From NCBI RefSeq assembly GCF_001440405.1, contig NZ_LLXX01000239.1, forward strand, positions 1 to 49,460: DNA of 49,460 nt, written 5' to 3'. The translations under genes were made by a program, and so were the position numbers. Source of the DNA: Bradyrhizobium valentinum (GTDB taxonomy: Bacteria; Pseudomonadota; Alphaproteobacteria; Rhizobiales; Xanthobacteraceae). Numbering within the stretch: position 1 is the first letter of the stretch; the number at the start of each line of letters is the position of its first letter. Positions 34,078 to 43,354 of this stretch are shown here, one piece after another. A model generated the notes under the pieces. It was not told the origin of the DNA. It ran no database searches and was given only the letters and a program-made list of their open reading frames with translations.

Positions 34078-35391
34078 TTGGCGTTCCGTGATTGGACGAT
34101 TGCCGCGCGCTCAACGCTCGTGACAGCGGCATTCAGGCGGAAGAGCCTGCTTCGTATTGCAGCTCTGCTCGTATTTGCCGTGGCGGGCGCTGGATGCGCA
34201 ACCATGATTCCCCGCGAAGTCGTACCGGAGCGGCTTGCCGACGAAGCTCACCTTGCCGGCATGCCGAATATCCGCGTCTGGGGAGACGCGTCGGTCGAAT
34301 CTTTTGCCGTCCTCTCCAGGACCGAAAAACCAAGGACCGACGCGTTGGCCGCGACGCGGGGACGGCGGGAGCAGCAATCGCCGGAGGTCAATATCCTCGC
34401 TATCTCGGGCGGGGGAGACAACGGTGCATTCGGGGCCGGTCTCTTGGTTGGCTGGGGCGATGCCGGGAGCAGACCCGATTTCGATCTCGTCACCGGCGTC
34501 AGCGCCGGCGCGCTCACCGCTCCATTTGTCTACCTGGGACGGGGCCGGGATGCGGAGCTGAGGGAAGTATTCACGAAGTACAAGCGGAGCGACATCTACG
34601 ATCCAGGGATCGTGTCGCCTCTGTTGGGATCCGGCCTGTTCGACAGTTCCCCGCTCGAGCATCTGATCGCCAAATATGTCGATGATCGCTTCCTACGCGA
34701 GATCGCCAATGAGCGCAGGAAGGGACGGGTACTGCTCATCGGAACGACGAACCTGGACGCGCAGCGGCCAGTTCTTTGGGACATGGGAAGGATCGCAATG
34801 AGCGGCCACCCGCAGGCCCTCAACCTTTTCCGTAAGATTCTCCTGGCTTCTGCGTCGATACCAGGCGCTTTTCCTCCCGTGCGCATAACAGTTCGTGTCG
34901 AGGGCCGGACCTATGAAGAGCTGCACGTGGATGGTGGAGTGACCCAGCAGGTTTTCGTATCGCGTCCTTCACTGGCCATCCGCGACGGCGATCCCTGGTC
35001 GAAGCGAACTGCAACGCGCCTCTTCATTATCCGAAATGGAAAAATCAGTCCGGAATGGGAAGCCGTCGAGGCAGGTATCTTCTCGATCTCCCGACGTTCG
35101 ATCTCCACTCTCATCAAGAACCAGGGAATTGGAGATCTTTACCGCATCTATGCCAAGGCACAGATCGATGGTACCGACTTCAACTTGGCGGCGATTCCGT
35201 CAGAGTTCGGTGTCACGAGGGAGGAATTGTTCGAATTAAGATACATGCAGGCCCTCTATGATGAGGGCTATCGAGCCGGTTTCCGGGGCTATCGCTGGAT
35301 GAAAGGCCCTCCGGGATTGACCAGGAAAGCTCTCCATCCAGCGCCGTTGAATCCGGAAACGCCCGCTTTGGCCGTGTCAATGCCGGACTGA
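34078..35391 (+). CDS. Patatin-like phospholipase, lipoprotein
   Basis: The product is up to 437 aa, starting at a TTG at 34078. A signal segment with lipobox follows (LLRIAALLVFAVAGAGC). The patatin domain has the glycine-rich oxyanion loop ISGGGDNGAFGAG (from 109), nucleophile elbow GVSAG (140-144, Ser142) and DGG (Asp285), the full Ser-Asp dyad. A C-terminal segment typical of periplasmic patatins closes the protein. It should act on membrane lipids or acyl esters at the envelope. It follows the DUF3313 gene with a three-base gap, which suggests joint function. The start codon choice is uncertain. Confidence 0.87.
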   Translation: MAFRDWTIAARSTLVTAAFRRKSLLRIAALLVFAVAGAGCATMIPREVVPERLADEAHLAGMPNIRVWGDASVESFAVLSRTEKPRTDALAATRGRREQQSPEVNILAISGGGDNGAFGAGLLVGWGDAGSRPDFDLVTGVSAGALTAPFVYLGRGRDAELREVFTKYKRSDIYDPGIVSPLLGSGLFDSSPLEHLIAKYVDDRFLREIANERRKGRVLLIGTTNLDAQRPVLWDMGRIAMSGHPQALNLFRKILLASASIPGAFPPVRITVRVEGRTYEELHVDGGVTQQVFVSRPSLAIRDGDPWSKRTATRLFIIRNGKISPEWEAVEAGIFSISRRSISTLIKNQGIGDLYRIYAKAQIDGTDFNLAAIPSEFGVTREELFELRYMQALYDEGYRAGFRGYRWMKGPPGLTRKALHPAPLNPETPALAVSMPD

Positions 35392-35463
35392 AGGGCTCTG
35401 CTTCCACGATTGCAGATATCGGGCATCGCGGGACGCAAGCGCATCGCTTCATGAGTGCATGGG

Positions 35464-36714
35464 CTAGTTGGGCGCCGATGGCTCCATATGCTCGGCCGGC
35501 AGCTTCACGGTCTGAAGCAATCCCCGCAAGGGGCCATTCTCTATCGTGATGCTGCCTCCGGCTCGTTGCACGATCTCGTTTGCAATCGTTAGACCCAGTC
35601 CTGCACCATCGAAATGCTTCGCGCGCGCGCGATCGGCTCGGAAGAATGGCTCGAAGACCTGCCCGATCATATCTGGCGGGATCCCTGGGCCGTCATCGGC
35701 TATGACGACGATCACCTCAGACGGCGCGCTCTCGACGGCGACACGCGCCCGCTTCCCGTATGTGGCGGCATTGATGATCAGATTTCGAAAGGCGCGACTG
35801 AGGCCGGTCCGGTTTGCGCGCACGACCCCAGCGGTAGAGCGAGTCAGGGTAACGTCATACGATAGCTTTCGCAATTCCTCGACTAGTTCGGAAACCAGCA
35901 TGTCGAGTCGGAGAGGTTCGGGCGGCGATTTTCCAGATTCTTCCCTCACCAGCAGGATTGCACTGTCCGCAATTCGATCGAGCTCATCGATGTCCTTCAG
36001 CCACATCGCACGATCATCGTCGTCTTCGACGAACTCCGCCCTCAGACGCATGCGCGTAATCGGCGTGCGCAGATCGTGTCCGGCGGCGGCGACGAGGCGC
36101 ATCCGACTGTCCATTGCTACCTTGAGCCGGGAGGACAGGGAGTTGAGTGCCTGGGCGGTGACGCGGACCTCTGCTGGGCCGACCATAGGAAGCTCGGGCA
36201 GCAGGGCGTCTGGCCCGACCGACTCGATCGCACGCTCGAGCACAACGAGAGGCTTGACCATGCGATTCGCAAAGAAAAGGGCGACTGCCAGCGAGCCAAG
36301 CGCGATCAGCGAATGCCACATAAGAAGCAGATTGAAGAGTCCCCCTTGCGGAGGCAGGTCGGGGATCTGTGTGACGATCCAGCCTTGATCTACGGGAATG
36401 GACAACAGAGGCAAGTCGTTCTTCCGAGACACCACGACACTGCGCGATATTCCTCGATCCTTCAGGGCTACGCGCAGCCAAGCTGTGAGATCTGCCGCGA
36501 CTTCTCCACCGGCTGGCTCCTGCTGAATCGTAACCAGCGTTGGCGCGACGCGTACGACCTGCTTGAGCAATGCTACCTGCTCGGCCATGGGAGCGATCGC
36601 TTGCTGTTCGTCCGGCGGGTTGAAGAGGTACATCAGGACCCCGGTCGAGCCGCTCACTACGGAAACGATGACCACCGCGATGAGCACGGCGAGTTTGGCC
36701 CGCAACGTGTTCAC
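35464..36714 (-). CDS. EnvZ-like sensor histidine kinase
   Basis: The 416-aa kinase has TM segments at about 8-30 and 127-149 around a small periplasmic sensor. HAMP, HisKA (AAAGHDLRTPITRMRLRAE, H213) and HATPase domains follow, with N-box FRNLIINAATYG, DDGPGIP, FFRADRAR and GAGLGLTIANEI. It overlaps the regulator gene at 36711 by four bases (ATGA) and forms a two-component pair with it. The likely control target is the neighbouring lipoprotein/lipase or RND operon, by position only. Confidence 0.92.
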   Translation of the reverse strand: MNTLRAKLAVLIAVVIVSVVSGSTGVLMYLFNPPDEQQAIAPMAEQVALLKQVVRVAPTLVTIQQEPAGGEVAADLTAWLRVALKDRGISRSVVVSRKNDLPLLSIPVDQGWIVTQIPDLPPQGGLFNLLLMWHSLIALGSLAVALFFANRMVKPLVVLERAIESVGPDALLPELPMVGPAEVRVTAQALNSLSSRLKVAMDSRMRLVAAAGHDLRTPITRMRLRAEFVEDDDDRAMWLKDIDELDRIADSAILLVREESGKSPPEPLRLDMLVSELVEELRKLSYDVTLTRSTAGVVRANRTGLSRAFRNLIINAATYGKRARVAVESAPSEVIVVIADDGPGIPPDMIGQVFEPFFRADRARAKHFDGAGLGLTIANEIVQRAGGSITIENGPLRGLLQTVKLPAEHMEPSAPN

Positions 36715-37445
36715 GACGGAAAGTTCCTGAGCTCGACCTTCACGGCGAACTGATAACCGCCGTTGCGAACCGTCTTCAATAGACGTGTGGTTCCCGAAGT
36801 GTCCAGCTTGCGCCTCAGGCGGCTGACCAGCACATCGATCGATCGATCGAATACATCCCCGTCACGGCCACGCGTGAGATCCAGAAGCTGGTCCCTTGAA
36901 AGCACGCGTCCCGGCCGATCCAGGAACACCTGCAATAGATCGAATTCCGCGCCGGTCAATTCGATCACGTTGCCTAGAGCGTCGGCCACGCTGCGCAATT
37001 GCGGATCCGCGATGAGGCCTTCAAACAGATACTTCTTCGCGTGCTCGGGAACAGAAGCCGTCTCCGAGCGGCGCCGTAATACGGCGCGAATCCGCGCCAC
37101 TAGTTCTCGCGGATTGAAGGGCTTACCGAGGTAGTCGTCGGCTCCCATCTCCAGACCAAGGATGCGATCGACCTCCTCCTTGAGGGCCGTCAGAAGAATG
37201 ACTGGCGTCGTGTTACGCTTCGCCCGCAGGTCTCTGCATGCATCGAGGCCCGACCCGTCCGGCAGCATTACATCCAGAACGACAAGATCGATCCGATCAG
37301 TTGCCAGGCGCTCGCGGAGTTCGCTGCAGCTCGATGCCAGCAGAACGCGAAATGCCTGTCCCTCGACATAGCGGGCGAGCAGTTTTCGAATCTCGGGATC
37401 GTCATCGACCACAAGAATCTGAGGCGTTTGTTCACTCATGGGCAT
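36711..37445 (-). CDS. OmpR-family response regulator
   Basis: The 244-aa regulator has a receiver (VVDDDPEIRKLLARY, VLDVMLPDGSGLD, LGKPFNP) and a winged helix (IELTGAEFDLLQVFLDRPGRVLSRDQLL). It is a close paralogue of the 31981 product across the whole length, including the linker. Two starts are possible, 37445 or the ATG at 37439; neither has a good Shine-Dalgarno. It is coupled to the kinase gene. The leader contains the motif shared with the paralogue, and the RND operon diverges from the same region. Confidence 0.92.
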   Translation of the reverse strand: MPMSEQTPQILVVDDDPEIRKLLARYVEGQAFRVLLASSCSELRERLATDRIDLVVLDVMLPDGSGLDACRDLRAKRNTTPVILLTALKEEVDRILGLEMGADDYLGKPFNPRELVARIRAVLRRRSETASVPEHAKKYLFEGLIADPQLRSVADALGNVIELTGAEFDLLQVFLDRPGRVLSRDQLLDLTRGRDGDVFDRSIDVLVSRLRRKLDTSGTTRLLKTVRNGGYQFAVKVELRNFPS

Positions 37446-37507
37446 CGTCGTGGATGGCTCGGAAAGTACGTTCTACAGCGAAGTAGGGTCGAAGGAAGCC
37501 ATTATTC

Positions 37508-37551
37508 GTAACAAATTGCGGCGACCGGCCAATCCAGTAACATTTCGACAT
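37508..37551. promoter_or_regulatory. Candidate operator in the divergent regulator/RND region
   Basis: GTAACAAA (37508-37515) and TTCGACAT (37544-37551) match blocks upstream of the orphan regulator. The second block is part of GTAACATTTCGACAT, so this copy has two direct GTAACA elements 29 bases apart. Its location lets it control both the regulator/kinase and adaptor/RND operons. Confidence 0.4.
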
Positions 37552-37691
37552 GAATCGGCTTCCGCCGAGACACTCCGACACGAATTGTTCTACGCGAGCA
37601 AAGCTCTCGTTCTAACCAGATACCTGCCAGCTGGTCGGCGAAGCGAGAAACAAGGCTGCGACTGACAGAGAGCGCAGAGGAAAGGTGCAGA

Positions 37692-38783
37692 ATGATTGCC
37701 GTTACCGAACGCAGGCGCATGAGGATCGCTACCGTCGCAGCTTTCCTGTTTCTCCATTCCGCGGCCCATGGACAGGATACCTCCGCGGCAATGACGGTCA
37801 TCGCCGCGTCGGTCGAGAGATCTGAGCTCACCAAGAGCATTACCGCCACCGGAAACGTCGTCGCCTGGCGCGAGATATCGGTCAGTTCGGAGGTCGGCGG
37901 CCTGACCGTGACCGAGATCGCGGTCGATGAGGGCGACTTCGTCGCGAAGGGGCAGGTATTGGCGCGCCTCACTCGGGATCTTACGGTCGCGGTAATATCG
38001 AAGCACAAGGCGGCAGTAGACGAACTGCAGGCGAGTCTTGCAATCGCCAGGTCGGACGCAACGCGGGCGCATGCCGTCTCATCAGGAGTGATCAGTGCGC
38101 AGGTGATCGAGCAGCGCGAGACGCTCGTCAAGACGACGGAAGCAAAGCTGCGGGCCGCAGAGGCGCAGCTCGGCGAAGCCGAGGCGCGGGACCGCCAGAC
38201 GGTCATCGTCGCTCCTGCCGCCGGCATGATCGCATCCCGATCCGTGACGATAGGCCAGGTGGTCCAGGCTGGAGTCGAGATGTTCCGTCTCATTCAAGAC
38301 AACCGCGTCGAGGCCGATGCCCGCGTGCTCGAGTCGGATCTGCTTGCTGCCAAGGCTGGGCAACGCGCAACTGTTTTTGGACCTACCGGCACGTCCGAGC
38401 AGGGAACTGTCCGGATCGTTTCGCCTATCGTCGACCCCAAGACCCGCCTGGGAACGGTCCGCATCGCGCTGGCCGGCGACACGCATCTAAAACCCGGCAT
38501 GTTCGCACGCGTGGAGATCGCGGTCGAGAGCAAGCTCGCGCTGACCGTTCCGCTCAAGGCATTGGTCTGGCGCGACGCGAGGGCGCATGTGTTCAAGGTC
38601 GGACGCGACAATCTGGTGTCGCTCGCCGAAGTGGGGATCGGCGCGGGGGCCACCGACACCGTTGAAATTGTACGAGGCCTGGATGCGGGTGATCGCATCG
38701 TGACCCAAGGCGCCGGCCTTCTGAACGACGGCGACGCGGTGAACGTCAAAACCGCGTCCGTTAACGGTGGCGCCGTGCGGTGA
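37692..38783 (+). CDS. RND efflux adaptor (membrane fusion protein)
   Basis: The 363-aa periplasmic adaptor has a signal peptide (MRIATVAAFLFLHSAAHG). A lipoyl half-motif follows (SVSSEVGGLTVTEIAVDEGDFVAKGQVLARL), then a short coiled-coil hairpin, the second lipoyl half (VIVAPAAGMIASRSVTIGQVV), and beta-barrel and membrane-proximal domains (GVEMFRLIQDNRVEADARV, LKPGMFARVEIAV, VTQGAGLLNDGDAVNV). AGGAAAGG precedes the ATG. It overlaps the pump gene's GTG start by four bases. Confidence 0.92.
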   Translation: MIAVTERRRMRIATVAAFLFLHSAAHGQDTSAAMTVIAASVERSELTKSITATGNVVAWREISVSSEVGGLTVTEIAVDEGDFVAKGQVLARLTRDLTVAVISKHKAAVDELQASLAIARSDATRAHAVSSGVISAQVIEQRETLVKTTEAKLRAAEAQLGEAEARDRQTVIVAPAAGMIASRSVTIGQVVQAGVEMFRLIQDNRVEADARVLESDLLAAKAGQRATVFGPTGTSEQGTVRIVSPIVDPKTRLGTVRIALAGDTHLKPGMFARVEIAVESKLALTVPLKALVWRDARAHVFKVGRDNLVSLAEVGIGAGATDTVEIVRGLDAGDRIVTQGAGLLNDGDAVNVKTASVNGGAVR

Positions 38784-41700
38784 ACAACATTTCCAGTTGG
38801 GCAATTCGCAACCCGGTTGCAACTACGATCCTGTTCCTGTTGTTGACGTTGTCGGGCGTGGTCGCGTTCTCGAAGCTTCGGCTGAACAATATGCCCGACA
38901 TGGACATCCCGACGGTGACCGTCAGCGTCGCCTGGGCCGGAGCCGCGCCGACCGAGATCGAAACGCAGATCACGCGTTTCATAGAGAACGGCCTAGCCGG
39001 ACTGGGGACCGTCAATCGCACGCGTTCGATCGTGAACGAGGGTCTCTCCGTGACCACGGTCGAATTCGCGCTCGGGACCGACATCGATCGGGCAACGAAC
39101 GACGTTCGGGATGCTGTCGCGTCGATACGTTCAAAACTGCCGCAGGGTGCCCTCGATCCCACGATTCGGCGTGTCGAGGCGACGGGGCAGGCCATCCTTA
39201 CATTCGTCGTCGATGCGCCGACGATGGCTCCCGACGATCTGAGCTGGTTCATCGACAACGACATAGCCAAGGCGGTGCTTGCGGTGCCGGGCGTTTCCAG
39301 GATTTCGAGGTCCGGCGGTGTCGAAGCCGAGATTACGATCAAGCTCGACCCTGACCGGCTGATGGCACTCGGACTCACGGCGGTCGAGATTTCCGACCTC
39401 ATCAGGAGCCAGAACATCACTCAGCCAGGTGGCCGCGTGACGATCGGCGGAGCCGAACAAGCGATCCGCACCGTCGGAAGCGTCACCGAAGTCGCGCGTT
39501 TGAGGGATATGCGCATCGCCTTCAGTGACGGCCGCAGCGTCAAACTTTCCGAGATGGGGACGGTCGAGCGGTTCTGGGCGGACCCGCGTCAGAGGGCGCG
39601 GCTGAACGAGCGGGAGGTCGTCGGCTTCAGTGTCTATCGTGCCGTCGGCAGCGGCGAGTTTGCCGTCACCCGCGATGTTCGGAATCGGATCGCGGAATTT
39701 GCCGCCGCCCACCCCAGAGTGCACATTGTCGAAGTAACTTCGTCGACCGACGCGGTGGTCGAGGGATATCACGCGGCTATCGAGGCGCTTGCGTTGGGGG
39801 CGGTACTGGCTGTTCTGGTCGTCTGGGTATTCCTGCGGAATATCCGCGCGACGCTGATTTCCTGCATAGCGCTCCCGCTGTCGCTGATCCCGACGTTCGC
39901 AGTGATGTATGCGCTGAAGCAGTCTTTGAACAATATCACGTTGCTGGCGATCGCTCTGGTCGTCGGTATCCTCGTCGACGACGCCATCGTCGAAATCGAG
40001 AACATCGTCCGGCATATCCGGCAGTCCGGAAAAAGCGCCTATGATGCCGCGATCGATGCGGCGGACGAAATCGGCCCGGCTGTCGTTGCGACGACATTCG
40101 CGATCATCGTGGTCTTCGCGCCCGTCGGATTGATGCCGGGCATTCCGGGACAGTTCTTCAAGGCCTTCTCGATCGCGGTTTGCAGTTCCGTGTTCTTTTC
40201 GCTGGTGACGGCGCGGCTTCTGACGCCTTTGATGGCAGCATACCTCCTGAAGGAAACCGGCAGGGAGCACCGTGAGCCGGCATGGGTGCGGTACTACACC
40301 GGAATGTTGACGTGGACCCTGTGCCATCGATGGATCACGATCTTCGCGGGGATGGTCTTCTTCATAGCCTCGCTGTCGCTCGTTCCATCTCTTCCCGCCG
40401 ACTTCATGCCCGCCGCCGACCGAGGCCGCACCATACTCACCGTCGAATTGGCGCCGGGCGCGACGTTGCAGGAAACGGATCTGGCGACACAAAAAGTCAT
40501 CTTCCTGCTAAGGGCGCGGCCTGAAGTGGCATCCGTCTACTCGGCGCTCGGAACGGAGACGTCGACGTTATCCGGACCCGGCGATCTCTCGACCTCGGTT
40601 GGCGAGGTGAGAAGAGCGACAGTCACGGCCAACCTGGTCCCAAGGAGCGAGAGGGCTCTGTCGCAGCAGGCATTCGAGGCCTCGATCGGGCAGCAGCTAT
40701 CGACGGTTCCCGGCGTTCGGATACGCCTCGGGGAGGACGGATCCTCCGGCGCGAAGATACAGCTATCGCTGTTGAGCGACGACCCCGTGGCGCTCGCCAA
40801 TTCGGCCCGGCAATTGGCGCAGGAGATGCGCACACTGCCCGGCTTTCATCGCGCGAGGGTGACGAGCAGCTTCGCCAGGCCCGAGCTGCAAATCATCCCG
40901 AAAGTGGATAAAGCGGCGGTCCTTGGGGTCTCCACAACGACGCTCGCAAAAACCATCAACATCGCGACCGTAGGTGACATCGAGCAAAACCTCTCAAAGT
41001 TCAGCCTGGGCGCCAGACAGATCCCGATCCGCGTATTGCTGAACGAGGATGCGCGCACCGATCTTTCCCGCCTGTCGATTCTTCAGCTTCCGGCTTTCGA
41101 GAAGTCGGTGCCGTTATCGTCGGTTGCCGACCTCATCCTCGGTTCGGGACCGATCCAGATCGAGCGAACGGACCGAACCCGAAGCGAGACTGTAGAAGCG
41201 GAATTGGGCGGGCTCACGGTCGGGGAGGCTGAACGTCTGGTGACGAATCTGCCGTCGATCCGGTACCTGCCCGCAGGGGTAGTCTACAAGCCAGCGGGTG
41301 ACTCCGAACGCATGCAGGAATTGTTCGACAGCTTCAAGCTTGCGATCGGTTCCGCTATCGTTCTGCTCTTTGTCGTTCTTGCCCTACTGTTCAATGGATT
41401 CGTTCAACCCGTCACGATCCTGACTGCGCTCCCTCTGTCCATTGGTGGTGCGCTGGGTCTATTGCTTCTGACACGAACGGCGATATCGATGCCTGTGCTG
41501 ATCGGCATCCTGATGCTGATGGGGATCGCAGCGAAGAACTCGATCCTCCTGGTGGAGTACGCGATCGCCGCCGGGCGCGATAGGCGGCTGGATCGTGTGC
41601 ACGTTCTTCTGGATGCAGCTCGCAAGCGAGCTCGGCCGATCGTGATGACTACAATCGCCATGAGCGCGGGCATGCTGCCGATTGCCCTGGGCATGGGAGC

Positions 41701-41863
41701 CGACGCAGAAAGGCGCGCGCCCATGGCGATTGCCGTTATCGGAGGGCTATTCAGCTCAACAGTTCTCAGTCTGGTGTACGTCCCTGCCTTTTTTACGGTC
41801 ATGGACGATCTCCAACGCTGGATCGCAAAGCGTCTTGGGAGAAGCAGAACGCAAACGGCTTGA
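38780..41863 (+). CDS. RND efflux pump, HAE1-type
   Basis: The 1027-aa inner-membrane pump starts at a GTG coupled to the adaptor stop. The TM4 relay is intact (VGILVDDAIVEIEN, D400-D401), and TM10 has GIAAKNSILLVEYA with the conserved Lys of hydrophobic/amphiphilic exporters. That makes it a drug, solvent or lipid-type exporter rather than a metal pump. No outer-membrane factor follows. Regulation by the divergent OmpR/EnvZ-type pair is likely from the layout. Confidence 0.93.
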   Translation: MNNISSWAIRNPVATTILFLLLTLSGVVAFSKLRLNNMPDMDIPTVTVSVAWAGAAPTEIETQITRFIENGLAGLGTVNRTRSIVNEGLSVTTVEFALGTDIDRATNDVRDAVASIRSKLPQGALDPTIRRVEATGQAILTFVVDAPTMAPDDLSWFIDNDIAKAVLAVPGVSRISRSGGVEAEITIKLDPDRLMALGLTAVEISDLIRSQNITQPGGRVTIGGAEQAIRTVGSVTEVARLRDMRIAFSDGRSVKLSEMGTVERFWADPRQRARLNEREVVGFSVYRAVGSGEFAVTRDVRNRIAEFAAAHPRVHIVEVTSSTDAVVEGYHAAIEALALGAVLAVLVVWVFLRNIRATLISCIALPLSLIPTFAVMYALKQSLNNITLLAIALVVGILVDDAIVEIENIVRHIRQSGKSAYDAAIDAADEIGPAVVATTFAIIVVFAPVGLMPGIPGQFFKAFSIAVCSSVFFSLVTARLLTPLMAAYLLKETGREHREPAWVRYYTGMLTWTLCHRWITIFAGMVFFIASLSLVPSLPADFMPAADRGRTILTVELAPGATLQETDLATQKVIFLLRARPEVASVYSALGTETSTLSGPGDLSTSVGEVRRATVTANLVPRSERALSQQAFEASIGQQLSTVPGVRIRLGEDGSSGAKIQLSLLSDDPVALANSARQLAQEMRTLPGFHRARVTSSFARPELQIIPKVDKAAVLGVSTTTLAKTINIATVGDIEQNLSKFSLGARQIPIRVLLNEDARTDLSRLSILQLPAFEKSVPLSSVADLILGSGPIQIERTDRTRSETVEAELGGLTVGEAERLVTNLPSIRYLPAGVVYKPAGDSERMQELFDSFKLAIGSAIVLLFVVLALLFNGFVQPVTILTALPLSIGGALGLLLLTRTAISMPVLIGILMLMGIAAKNSILLVEYAIAAGRDRRLDRVHVLLDAARKRARPIVMTTIAMSAGMLPIALGMGADAERRAPMAIAVIGGLFSSTVLSLVYVPAFFTVMDDLQRWIAKRLGRSRTQTA

Positions 41864-41983
41864 TGGTGGTTGGATTGCAGCCCGCGGTTCTTCGAGAGCG
41901 GCTTGCGCAACTCTCGTTCAACGCCTTCGGAAAGAGACAAAGGCTTCTCTCTGATCTCGACGCAATGAGGAAGGATCACGATC

Positions 41984-42481
41984 ATGTTTAAGCAAGGAAT
42001 ACGCATCTTGCGGATTCTGGGATGGCCATTCCTGATGGCAGTCTTGATCATCGCGCCTGCTTGCGCGCAGCAGAGCTTCGATGAAGTGGCCGGCTCGTGG
42101 TCGGGTGTGGGTTCGATGAAGCCTTTGGATGGGCCGCGCGAGCGTGTCCGCTGCAAGGTCGATTACATAGCCAAGAACGAGGGGCGGTCCGTGAAAATGA
42201 GTGTGCGCTGCGCGAGCGATGCCTACAAAATGGAGCTGACCGCGAATATTGATCAAAGGGGCTCCACGCTTTCGGGTAACTGGTTTGAAAGCCAGTACCG
42301 CCAGGGAGGCAAGATTTCGGGCCAGAACGTTGACGGCTTGATCGACGCGAAAATCGAGGGCGATACGATCACGGCCTTGCTGACCGTTCGCACAAAGGGG
42401 AACCGTCAATCGTTCGCTATGGAGTCGCCCGGGGCGTGGGTGTCGCAAGTCTCGATCGATCTTGTTCGAGATCCTCGATAA
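41984..42481 (+). CDS. Small secreted protein, unknown function
   Basis: The 165-aa protein has a signal peptide (ILGWPFLMAVLIIAPACAQ). The single beta-rich domain has a lipocalin-like rhythm (DEVAGSWSGVGSM, RVRCKVDYIAK, LTANIDQRGSTLSGNWFE, LTVRTKGNRQSFAMES). I know this pattern only as conserved hypothetical proteins of rhizobia. AGGAAGGA precedes the ATG. It follows the RND gene by 120 bases in the same direction. Confidence 0.75.
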   Translation: MFKQGIRILRILGWPFLMAVLIIAPACAQQSFDEVAGSWSGVGSMKPLDGPRERVRCKVDYIAKNEGRSVKMSVRCASDAYKMELTANIDQRGSTLSGNWFESQYRQGGKISGQNVDGLIDAKIEGDTITALLTVRTKGNRQSFAMESPGAWVSQVSIDLVRDPR

Positions 42482-42567
42482 TCCCCGCCTCGGGCGAGCA
42501 ACCACCATTGCAGCGAAGCACTCAAATTGAGCGAGCCGCCAAAACCCGTTATCGACAGAAGAGCTGG

Positions 42568-42918
42568 ATGCGGCTTTCGTGGCTGCCGTTGTGGATTCTC
42601 CTAACGGCGTGTGCTGCGGACCCGCAAAATTTGGCCAGCACCAAGATCGGAGCGCCGGATCAATCGAAGGTCATCGAGTCACTCAAGAAGGTTGCCGCTG
42701 AAGCCAGGCTTGAGGAGCCCCACGAGATTTCGGCGTCCATCAGAGCTCATCCAATATCTTCTGTTCCTTGGATCATATGCCTGCGGAGCGGCGCTACGGA
42801 GCTATCAAAGAGACGCACCCTAGCGGTCTTTTATGAAGGGGATAGGCACGTAACGACGCGGATGTCGGTGATTGTTGACCGTTGCGAGAGCCAGGCGTTC
42901 ACCGCGTTGAAGAAATGA
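42568..42918 (+). CDS. Small putative lipoprotein
   Basis: The 116-aa product starts at ATG 42568 with a lipoprotein signal (MRLSWLPLWILLTAC, lipobox LLTAC). The mature domain has three more cysteines (ICLRSG, DRCES region) and ends TALKK. The open frame extends back to 42436 but lacks a site, and that extension overlaps the preceding gene. I recognise no family. Confidence 0.6.
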   Translation: MRLSWLPLWILLTACAADPQNLASTKIGAPDQSKVIESLKKVAAEARLEEPHEISASIRAHPISSVPWIICLRSGATELSKRRTLAVFYEGDRHVTTRMSVIVDRCESQAFTALKK

Positions 42919-43123
42919 TGACGGGGCATAGCGCTCTGAAGTGTACTTGAATCGCGAGGCAAACAATTCGAGAGCGTCCTTCGCGCATGAACCGGAGCGG
43001 CTTTGCCAAGAGGGGCGCGGAATCGGAATTCGCAGAAGCCTCCAGCCATTCTGGTAACAGTGCTGCGAAGGACGATGACCGTGTGACGGATGCCCATCTT
43101 CGGTCGGATATGCTCAAGAGTGC

Positions 43124-43205
43124 GACCGCCAAGTCATTGATTGTTCTTAACTCGTGGCTGACTCTTAATCAGCGGTCCCAGGTTCGAGCCCTGGTGCGCC
43201 CACCA
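43124..43205 (+). repeat. tRNA-Lys(CTT) 3'-half fragment, copy 3, with conserved leader (att-like)
   Basis: It matches copy 2 over 82 bases with a handful of substitutions and one missing G after the anticodon arm (GCGGTCCC against GCGGGTCCC). The CCA end is at 43203-43205. Weaker similarity to the region before copy 2 runs back to about 43066. The flank after CCA differs from copies 1 and 2. It marks the right edge of cassette B. Confidence 0.8.
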
Positions 43206-43354
43206 AGCCTTCGAATAGCTTCGAGACCTCCCGCGACGGTTATTCCGATGAGAAGCTCCGGAGCTCCGGTGCCGTTCGCCAAGAGCCGTTCGCCAAGACG
43301 GGCTGGGAGTTGATGGCAGCCCGCAGAAATCTGCCGGTCACGGCAATCTCGATC

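Larger units (their letters stand above)
31535..43205. mobile_element. Putative genomic island, cassette B (between tRNA-Lys 3' ends 2 and 3)
   Basis: The direct repeats at 31535-31617 and 43124-43205 bound a cassette of regulators, lipoproteins, a lipase and an RND pump. No recombinase is present. The call rests on the repeats and the change in gene content. Confidence 0.4.

Noticed and set aside
39131..40492. 453-residue minus-strand frame over the HAE pump
   Set aside because: Antisense shadow of an intact RND gene.
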